10,458 nucleotides of DNA from an uncultured Cloacibacillus sp. (GTDB lineage: Bacteria; Synergistota; Synergistia; Synergistales; Synergistaceae), in the NCBI GenBank assembly GCA_934511335.1, contig CAKSWL010000059.1, positions 1-10,458 of the forward strand. The letters run 5' to 3'. Positions 5,436 to 10,458 of this stretch are shown one piece after another. The stretch's first letter is position 1, and every line of letters starts with the position of its first letter. Below the pieces are notes generated by a model. The model did not search any database and was not told the DNA's origin. It saw only the letters and a list, made by a program, of their open reading frames with translations. The position numbers were made by a program, and so were the translations under genes.

Positions 5436-5462
5436 GCCGCCCTCCCCGAGGGCGGCTTTTTT
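5436..5462 (+). terminator. Strong intrinsic terminator of the hydrolase-gspG-deaminase cluster
   Basis: GCCGCCCTC (5436-5444) and GAGGGCGGC (5448-5456) form a perfect 9-bp GC-rich stem with a CCC loop, followed by six T (5457-5462). It lies 13 bp after the deaminase stop. Confidence 0.93.
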
Positions 5463-5516
5463 ATCGCGAAAAAGCGCCGCGCAGGCCGGCCGTGATCGCC
5501 TGACAAATAAAGCGGC

Positions 5517-5556
5517 CGGGACGCCGCGGAGGCTCCTCTGGAGCTGCGGCGTTCCG
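5517..5556 (-). terminator. GC-rich hairpin, possible terminator of the 144-residue gene
   Basis: CGGGACGCCGC (5517-5527) pairs with GCGGCGTTCCG (5546-5556) with one wobble, and an inner CTCC/GGAG stem adds to it around a TCT loop. Leftward it is followed, after six bases, by TTTATTT, a weak T-run, and it lies 41 bp past the stop of the leftward gene. A second GCCGGC-GCCGGC hairpin lies between. It may be a terminator or just a structured repeat; the rest of 5463-5596 shows nothing else. Confidence 0.4.
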
Positions 5557-5596
5557 ACCTTAGCGAACGGAGCCGGCGATGCGTGCCGGCGCCGGA

Positions 5597-6031
5597 CTAA
5601 ATTATGAGTTTTCCTTTTTTGTTCGCCGCCGCGTCGAGCTGGTTCAGGACGTTCGCGCCGGCAACTTCGATCCTCGGCTTCTTTGCCGCCTCTTCACGGG
5701 CATACTCCTGGAGTTTTTTCTCATAATCGGCCATCGACTTCTTGATGCCGTCGACGTCGCCCTTGATCCACTGAAGGATGCCGTCGGTGATCGTCTTGTA
5801 CATCGCTTCGTCGGGCTCGGCCTGGATCACGCCAAGTTCCTTGAGCATGCGGTATTCTTCTTTCACGGAATCGAGGATATCTTCGTCTGTGATGACGCCT
5901 TTTTTGTAAAGGACCCTGTTTATGATATTCTGCTTTGTCTTGCTGTTTTCGTCGCTTGCCGAAAGAGACTCAACGCGCTGGAGAAGCATTGAGATTATCT
6001 CTTCGAGGCTGATCTGCATAGGTGCCGCCAT
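5597..6031 (-). CDS. Conserved-looking hypothetical protein, 144 residues
   Basis: I do not recognise this protein. ATG at 6031 follows AGGAGG with a 7-nt spacer, which fixes the start; a 38-residue upstream extension of the frame is AT-rich, overlaps the promoter and is rejected. The product (MAAPMQISLEEIISMLLQRV at its start) has no signal peptide or membrane segment, is mostly charged and predicted helical by eye, and has a lysine/glutamate-rich stretch at about 100-127 (MADYEKKLQEYAREEAAKK) that could be a coiled coil, ending in a flexible basic tail. The segment KKGVITDEDILDSVKEEYRM resembles helical bundle proteins in composition only. It is a single-gene leftward unit with its own promoter, divergent from yitT. 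Coding is well supported; function is unknown. Confidence 0.8.
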   Translation of the reverse strand: MAAPMQISLEEIISMLLQRVESLSASDENSKTKQNIINRVLYKKGVITDEDILDSVKEEYRMLKELGVIQAEPDEAMYKTITDGILQWIKGDVDGIKKSMADYEKKLQEYAREEAAKKPRIEVAGANVLNQLDAAANKKGKLII

Positions 6032-6066
6032 TTCTATTCCTCCTGCGAAATTGATTTTCACCGTAC

Positions 6067-6075
6067 ATTTTATCA
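6067..6075 (-). promoter_or_regulatory. Extended -10 promoter of the 144-residue gene
   Basis: Leftward TGATAAAAT (6075-6067) is an extended -10 (TGn then TAAAAT). No good -35 is seen. Transcription would start near 6060, leaving a leader of about 30 nt before the ATG at 6031. Confidence 0.5.
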
Positions 6076-6176
6076 CAGCATGCCGGTCCTTAATTGAAAA
6101 AAAGATAAATTGTTTATAGTAAAACTGCGTATTGTAAAAAATCACCGATACGAGTAAATAAAAACGGCAAATCAGA

Positions 6177-6182
6177 TATAAT
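6177..6182 (+). promoter_or_regulatory. -10 box upstream of yitT-like gene
   Basis: A perfect TATAAT lies 35 bp before the yitT-like start in an AT-rich stretch. No matching -35 is found at 16-18 bp, so the call rests on the -10 alone. Confidence 0.45.
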
Positions 6183-6217
6183 AGGCAATAATAAGAGTCA
6201 TATTAAGGAGAGCGGAA

Positions 6218-7120
6218 ATGGAACACAGAATAGATGAAATGAAATGGAAACACCTCTACAGAAAGGCTCAGCTGCTGGTCTTCTCTGAATGGAAGACGGC
6301 GCTGATATCGATGGCCGCCATCGTCATCTACGCGGTGGGCGTCGTCGGCTTTACCATCCCCTATAAGTTCGCCGATCAGGGCGTCATGGGCATCGCGGTG
6401 CTGCTTAAATATACGCTGGGGCTGAATCCCGCCTATGTCCTGCTGGCACTGAACATCATCCTGCTCATATGGGGCGCGCGGACCCTCTCGAAACGCTTCC
6501 TCGTCTGGACGGTCATCAACTCTTTCGTGCTTTCGGCGGTGCTCAACGCGCTGCAAACCATCAGATTTCCGATTATGGACGATATCTTTCTCGTCGCGGT
6601 AGCCGGCGGCGTCATCAAGGGGCTGGGCATCGGCCTGCTCTATAGAGAGGGGATCAGCGCAGGCGGTCTCGACATCGCGATCACCGTACTGAAAAAACGC
6701 TACGGCATGGAGGTCGGGCGGCTCAGCTTTTATTTTAATATGGCCATCCTCGCGGTCTCGTTCAGCATCATCGGCCTTGAAAAGGTCATGTACGGGTTTA
6801 TCTCCTGCTACATCTGCGGCATGACGATGGACAGCGTGCTCGCCTCTTTCGACAAACGGCGCCTCGTCTTCATCCTCGCCTCCAACACCGACGCCGTGGT
6901 GGAATTTATCAACAAAAAGCTCGGCCGCGGCTGCACGCTGCTGTCAAGCGAAGGCGGCTATAAACGCAGGGACGGCTTTACGATCATGTGCCTGCTGATG
7001 CCCCGGCAGGTGGTGGAGCTCAAACGCTTCCTCGCAGCGCACTTTCCCGGCTCGTTCATGGTGGTCACCGAAGCCAGCGAAGTGGTAGGCAAAGGTTTTA
7101 AGCGCTGGCGCAACATCTGA
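6218..7120 (+). CDS. YitT family membrane protein with C-terminal DUF2179 domain
   Basis: A 300-residue YitT-family protein of the usual length. After a charged 25-residue N-terminus come about five to six membrane segments, including ALISMAAIVIYAVGVVGF, YVLLALNIILLIWG and LSFYFNMAILAVSFSIIG. Family motifs are the GVMGIAVLLKYTLGLNP segment and EGISAGGLDIAITVLKK. Residues 213-295 (RRLVFILASNTDAVVEFINK onward, with GYKRRDGFTIMCLL) form the soluble DUF2179 domain. YitT proteins are inner-membrane proteins of unclear function, possibly transporters. ATG 6218 has AAGGAG (6205-6210) 7 nt upstream. It is monocistronic by layout: a divergent gene lies before it and a 126-bp palindrome after it. Confidence 0.92.
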   Translation: MEHRIDEMKWKHLYRKAQLLVFSEWKTALISMAAIVIYAVGVVGFTIPYKFADQGVMGIAVLLKYTLGLNPAYVLLALNIILLIWGARTLSKRFLVWTVINSFVLSAVLNALQTIRFPIMDDIFLVAVAGGVIKGLGIGLLYREGISAGGLDIAITVLKKRYGMEVGRLSFYFNMAILAVSFSIIGLEKVMYGFISCYICGMTMDSVLASFDKRRLVFILASNTDAVVEFINKKLGRGCTLLSSEGGYKRRDGFTIMCLLMPRQVVELKRFLAAHFPGSFMVVTEASEVVGKGFKRWRNI

Positions 7121-7121
7121 C

Positions 7122-7247
7122 AAATCGGCGTTTATACGCACGACTAACGAAATAACTGAGGGCTTGCCAATGCTCGACGCACCTTAGTGCGCCTCCGCTT
7201 GGCAAGCCCTCAGTTATTTCGTTATTCGCACGTCTAAACGCCGATTT
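7122..7247. repeat. 126-bp near-perfect palindrome (MITE-like or regulatory hairpin)
   Basis: Outer arms 7122-7134 and 7235-7247 (AAATCGGCGTTTA/TAAACGCCGATTT) pair over 13 bp. Inner arms 7145-7170 and 7199-7224 pair perfectly over 26 bp. The loop (7171-7198) contains a further CGCAC/GTGCG stem. Between outer and inner arms are two 10-nt segments, TACGCACGAC (7135-7144) and TTCGCACGTC (7225-7234), which are near-identical direct copies instead of complements. No T-run follows on either strand, so this is not a canonical terminator. It starts two bases after the yitT-like stop codon. It may be a nonautonomous mobile repeat, a processed RNA hairpin, or a recombination site. Confidence 0.9.
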
Positions 7248-7268
7248 AACTCGGATTGCGCGGTGAAA

Positions 7269-7277
7269 TGCTATAAT
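7269..7277 (+). promoter_or_regulatory. Extended -10 promoter of the permease genes
   Basis: TGCTATAAT is a perfect extended -10 (TGn-TATAAT). It lies 22 bp past the palindrome and 45 bp before the ATG at 7323, so the leader would be about 40 nt. A TTAACT at 7246-7251 is too far (20-nt spacer) to be a good -35; it overlaps the palindrome edge. Confidence 0.6.
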
Positions 7278-7322
7278 TATCAGTTGTTTGTATATGTATA
7301 TACACGATTTGGAGGCTTTGTG

Positions 7323-8423
7323 ATGATTCGACTGAGATTTGAACCGCGCCTTTACAATCCCCCTTGGGTAAACGTCATTATTCCCGCGGCCGCGGTCGTC
7401 TTCGGACTTTTTGCGGGCGGGGTGCTTTTCGCCTGCCTCGGCGTGGATCCGTTTAAGGCCTATCATGAAGTCTTTAAGGGCGCGCTTGGCAGCGGCTACG
7501 GGCTCAGCGAGATCGCCACCAAGGCCATACCGCTGACGCTTACGGCGCTCGGAGGTTTGATTTGTTACAAGATGCTCATCTGGAATATCGGCGGAGAGGG
7601 TCAGCTATGCCTCGGGGCGATCGCCACCGTCGCCGTCGTGCGTTATTGCTTTATCGACAACGGGGTCGTCATGTTTGTAATGATGTTTATGGCCGGAGCG
7701 GCCGCGGGCGGCCTCTGGTGCATGCTCGCGGGCTTTCTGCGGGCCCGCTGGAATGTCAATGAGACGATCACGACGCTGATGCTCAATTATATCGGCATAA
7801 ATTTGAGCGAGTATTTTATCTACGGCCCGTGGAAGGACCCGATGAGCATGGGCTTTCCCTTTACGCCGAATTTTCCCGAGGCGGCGCGCCTCTGGGTGTT
7901 CGGCGGCACGCGCATCCACGGCGGCATTTTTATCGCCCTGGCCGTTGCGGTGATCTTTCAAATTATCTTGAAGCGCAGCAAATGGGGATATGAGATCTCG
8001 GTGATCGGCGAAAATCCCCGCGCGGCGCGTTATGCCGGAATAAATATCTCAAAGAATATCCTCTTGATGACATTCATCGGCGGCGCGGTGGCGGGACTGG
8101 CGGGCATGAGCGAGATCGCAGGCCTTTACGGGCGCATGAGCCGCGGCTTTTCGATGGGTTACGGGTACACGGGCATCCTTGTCGCCTGGCTTGCGCGGCT
8201 CTCGCCGATCTATGTCCCGCTCGTGGCCTTTCTCATGGGGGTGCTGCTCGTCGGCGGCGACACTTTGCAGGTGGTGATGGGGCTGCCGCTGGCAAGCCTT
8301 CAGATATTGCAGGGGCTGATATTGTTTTCCGTGCTTGCGGCGGAGACTCTTTCGCGCTTTAGGATCTCGGTCGTCCATGTTGAAAAAGAAAGGGCCGCCG
8401 GCGGCGGCAAGGAGGAGGCGTAA
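7323..8423 (+). CDS. ABC transporter permease, nucleoside/BMP type, first subunit
   Basis: A 366-residue inner-membrane permease of the BPD_transp_2 group, similar in motif to the RnsC/NupP (YufP) subunits that import nucleosides with a BMP-family lipoprotein. Family signatures are NIGGEGQL at 88-95, NVNETITTLMLNYI at 144-157, and the cytoplasmic EAA-like loop IGENPRAARYAGI at about 228-240, which contacts the ATPase. About eight to nine hydrophobic segments can be seen, starting at residues 16-41. GGAGG (7311-7315) lies 7 nt before ATG 7323; an upstream start at 7263 lacks a ribosome site and overlaps the -10, so it is rejected. The stop overlaps the next start by one base. Nucleoside specificity is inferred from family; the ATPase and binding protein genes are not in the window. 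Confidence 0.9.
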   Translation: MIRLRFEPRLYNPPWVNVIIPAAAVVFGLFAGGVLFACLGVDPFKAYHEVFKGALGSGYGLSEIATKAIPLTLTALGGLICYKMLIWNIGGEGQLCLGAIATVAVVRYCFIDNGVVMFVMMFMAGAAAGGLWCMLAGFLRARWNVNETITTLMLNYIGINLSEYFIYGPWKDPMSMGFPFTPNFPEAARLWVFGGTRIHGGIFIALAVAVIFQIILKRSKWGYEISVIGENPRAARYAGINISKNILLMTFIGGAVAGLAGMSEIAGLYGRMSRGFSMGYGYTGILVAWLARLSPIYVPLVAFLMGVLLVGGDTLQVVMGLPLASLQILQGLILFSVLAAETLSRFRISVVHVEKERAAGGGKEEA

Positions 8424-9352
8424 TGGAATTTCTCACGGTGGTGCTTGCGGCGGCGGTAAGGAGCGGAACGCCGGTGCTGTATGCCTCTCTCGGAGAGGTG
8501 ATGTCTGAGCGGGCGGGCGTGATGAATCTCGGGCTCGAGGGAATCATGCTTGTCGGCGCTTACGCCGGTTTTGCCGTGACGGCGGCGACGGGCGATCCCT
8601 GGCTCGGCATCGCCGCCTCCTTCGCGGCGGGCTGCGCGATAACGCTGATACATGCGTTTCTCTGTATAACGCTGATGTGCAACCAGGTCGTTAGCGGCCT
8701 TGCGATGGTGCTCACCGGCTACGGCCTCTCCGCCCTTATGGGGCGCACGGCGATCGGGCAGACGATACAGGGCATGAAGCAGATGGATTTGCCGCTGCTT
8801 GCCGATATCCCCTTTATCGGCCCAATCTTTTTTCAGCATAACGCGATGGTCTATCTCTCTTATCTTCTTGTGATTTTCCTCTGCTGGTTCATCTTCTTTA
8901 CGCGCCCGGGGCTCGATCTGCGCGCCGTGGGCGAAAACCCGCGCGCCGCCGACGCGATGGGGCTTTCGGCGGCAAGGATCCGCTATTTTTATTGTATTTT
9001 CGGCGGCGGGCTGGCCGGGATCGGCGGCGGGTATCTCTCCGTGGTCTACGCCCAAATGTGGATCGAGGGGATGACCGCCGGCCGCGGCTGGATCGCGGTG
9101 GCGCTCGTCATTTTCGGGCTTTGGAATCCCGCGCGCGCGGCGCTGGGAGCGTATCTTTTCGGCGGCGTCGAGGCGCTGCAGCTGCGGCTGCAGGCGATGG
9201 GCTCCACGATATCTACCTCTTTGCTTATGACATTGCCCTACATCATGACTATAATCGTACTGACGGCCGTCTCCGTAAAGGCCGGCAAAGGCCGGCGCCT
9301 GGGAGCCCCGGCGGCGCTGGGAGCGCCGTTCAGGAGGGAAGACCGGGAGTAG
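8423..9352 (+). CDS. ABC transporter permease, nucleoside/BMP type, second subunit
   Basis: A 309-residue permease that pairs with the preceding gene, like RnsD/NupQ (YufQ). Signatures are SERAGVMNLGLEGIMLVGA (28-46), NQVVSGLA (87-94) and the EAA-like loop VGENPRAADAMG (169-180). About eight hydrophobic segments are present, and the polypeptide ends in a basic tail. The ATG shares one base with the upstream TAA (TAATG), and GGAGGAGG (8411-8418) precedes it, so the two subunits are translationally coupled and probably made in equal amounts. The complex would import a nucleoside-like solute using an ATPase encoded elsewhere. Direct substrate evidence is absent. Confidence 0.9.
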   Translation: MEFLTVVLAAAVRSGTPVLYASLGEVMSERAGVMNLGLEGIMLVGAYAGFAVTAATGDPWLGIAASFAAGCAITLIHAFLCITLMCNQVVSGLAMVLTGYGLSALMGRTAIGQTIQGMKQMDLPLLADIPFIGPIFFQHNAMVYLSYLLVIFLCWFIFFTRPGLDLRAVGENPRAADAMGLSAARIRYFYCIFGGGLAGIGGGYLSVVYAQMWIEGMTAGRGWIAVALVIFGLWNPARAALGAYLFGGVEALQLRLQAMGSTISTSLLMTLPYIMTIIVLTAVSVKAGKGRRLGAPAALGAPFRREDRE

Positions 9353-9454
9353 GCCGCGGCGGATCACAGGCGCCATGGTACGGGCAAGTGCGGACGATGG
9401 CGTGGGCGCTCTGTATTTGCAGATATCTGACTAGTGAGGATACAGGAGAAGAGG

Positions 9455-10458
9455 ATGTTAGCAAAATTCGCACAGGAAATTTCAGAATATTTGAGCTCAA
9501 TGATGGGCCGCAGCATCATCATCACGGATATCAACGGGATCATCATCGGCGCTCCGGACAAGGAACGGATCGGGGACTTCCATCCGCCCTCCATCCCCTG
9601 CATCAAGTATAAGAAGATGAGCTTCGACGACGCGGAGGCGGCGAAGAAGCTCGGCGTCTGGTACCCCGGTTCGACGGTGCCGCTTTTTTATAACGGGCGC
9701 GTCATCGGCACCGCCGCAATCGCCGGCGAACCCGAGGTGGTGACGCAGTTTTCCCTGCTCGTGAAGAACCAGATAGAGAGTATGCTGCGCGAAAAGATAC
9801 TCTCTCCCTCGATGAGCTCGCCGCAGAAGAGGATCAACGAGCTCGTCCGCGATATCAGCACCTTTGACCCTAGCCGCGACGACCACGCCCCGCTGGCGAA
9901 GCGCGCCGAACAGTTCGGGATCGACCTCGACCGGCCGCGCGGCGCGATCGCCGTCTTTTTTTCAAATTTCCGCGGGCTGGGGCTGGAGAAGAACCCCGTG
10001 AAGATATCCTATGAGAGTTATTCCGACCCGATTGAGGACGAAATGGATTACTCTTCGATGCACGGGCGCGTCATCGTGCTGCTGCGGGAGATCTTCCCCG
10101 ACCCGCAGACGATCATCGCGAGCGTCTCGCGGGACCGTTTCGTCGTGATACGGCCCTGCGATATCTCCGACGAGAAGCGCCTCGCGGAGGATGTCGAGAT
10201 GTCAGGCGAGGTGGCGGAGGAGATTTATAGTAAGCTGAAAGAGGCCTCTTTGGAGACGATCATCGGCGTGGGACATCCCGCGCGCAGCCTCTTCGAGCTG
10301 CCGAACTCCTACCGGAACGCCTGGGACGTCGTCGGCATCGCCGAGAAGCTGACACTGCCTCCCGGAGCCTATACCTTCAACAAGCTGCTGTTGGAGGAGA
10401 TGCTGATTTCTGTGAAGCCGCACTTTTCGCTGCGTTTCATCGAGAAGAAGCTTGCCGC
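9455..10458 (+). CDS. CdaR-family transcriptional regulator (partial, C-terminus off window)
   Basis: The first 334 codons of a gene that runs off the right edge. ATG 9455 follows AGGAG (9444-9448) with 6-nt spacing. Residues 1-130 form a sugar-diacid-recognition domain (PF05651-like), with TDINGIIIGAPDKERIGDFH at 24-43 and the segment VPLFYNGRVIGTAAIAGEP at 75-93 that forms the ligand-binding core in CdaR. Residues ~160-310 resemble the degenerate GGDEF-like middle domain of CdaR/PucR proteins (RGAIAVFF, VSRDRFVVIRP, IGVGHPARSLFELPNSYRNA). The C-terminal PucR-type helix-turn-helix lies beyond the edge. Members activate catabolic genes for diacids such as glucarate or for other metabolites. 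It lies 102 bp after the permeases in the same direction with no clear promoter between, so it may be co-transcribed and control the transporter; its ligand is unknown. Confidence 0.85.
   Translation, partial: MLAKFAQEISEYLSSMMGRSIIITDINGIIIGAPDKERIGDFHPPSIPCIKYKKMSFDDAEAAKKLGVWYPGSTVPLFYNGRVIGTAAIAGEPEVVTQFSLLVKNQIESMLREKILSPSMSSPQKRINELVRDISTFDPSRDDHAPLAKRAEQFGIDLDRPRGAIAVFFSNFRGLGLEKNPVKISYESYSDPIEDEMDYSSMHGRVIVLLREIFPDPQTIIASVSRDRFVVIRPCDISDEKRLAEDVEMSGEVAEEIYSKLKEASLETIIGVGHPARSLFELPNSYRNAWDVVGIAEKLTLPPGAYTFNKLLLEEMLISVKPHFSLRFIEKKLA

Noticed and set aside
6032..6145. 38-residue N-terminal extension of the 144-residue protein
   Set aside because: It overlaps the promoter, is AT-rich and has no ribosome site, while ATG 6031 has a well-placed AGGAGG.
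7122..7247. Calling the palindrome an intrinsic terminator
   Set aside because: No T-run follows the stem on either strand.
7263..7322. Upstream ATG for the first permease
   Set aside because: It overlaps the extended -10 box and lacks a ribosome site; ATG 7323 is 7 nt from GGAGG.
8300..9376. 358-codon leftward ORF
   Set aside because: It is antisense to both permeases, with arginine/histidine-rich low-complexity content typical of a shadow.

Overview
The window looks like chromosomal DNA of a GC-rich, Gram-negative (diderm) anaerobe-type bacterium. A YadA-like trimeric autotransporter and a type II secretion pseudopilin require an outer membrane. The YitT protein and the BMP-type nucleoside permease pair are more familiar from Firmicutes-like genomes. 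This mix, with strong GGAGG ribosome sites, TTG/GTG starts and GC-rich third positions, suggests a Synergistota member such as Cloacibacillus. That assignment is inference, not proof. I see no rRNA, tRNA, CRISPR array or transposase.

Left region (1-1453): the 5' part of a surface adhesin gene runs leftward off the window edge. Upstream of it lies about 730 bp without a confident gene, but full of signals facing the adhesin: two good sigma70-type promoters, an 11-copy CGGT tetranucleotide repeat starting right after one -10 box, and an 18-bp hairpin followed by a T-run. Together these read as either a phase-variable, attenuated leader of the adhesin or a short repeat-bearing RNA. A possible coding remnant and an orphan rightward terminator lie further upstream.

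Middle region (1454-5462): a leftward gene for an exported FAD-dependent oxidoreductase is divergent from a rightward cluster of a cyclase/kynurenine-formamidase-like hydrolase, an unannotated 45-residue ORF, the pseudopilin gene gspG and a cytidine/deoxycytidylate-deaminase-fold enzyme, closed by a strong intrinsic terminator. The divergent promoter region holds a 9-bp inverted repeat over a TATAAT box and a short GATAG tandem repeat.

Right region (5463-10458): a leftward gene for a 144-residue protein of unknown function is divergent from a yitT-like membrane protein gene. A 126-bp near-perfect palindrome follows. Then come two overlapping ABC permease genes of the nucleoside (BMP/RnsC-RnsD, NupP-NupQ) type, and a CdaR-family regulator that runs off the right edge before its DNA-binding domain. 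The permeases, the deaminase and the hydrolase would fit import and catabolism of nucleosides or related N-containing compounds, with the CdaR-type protein sensing a metabolite. This link is inferred from proximity only.
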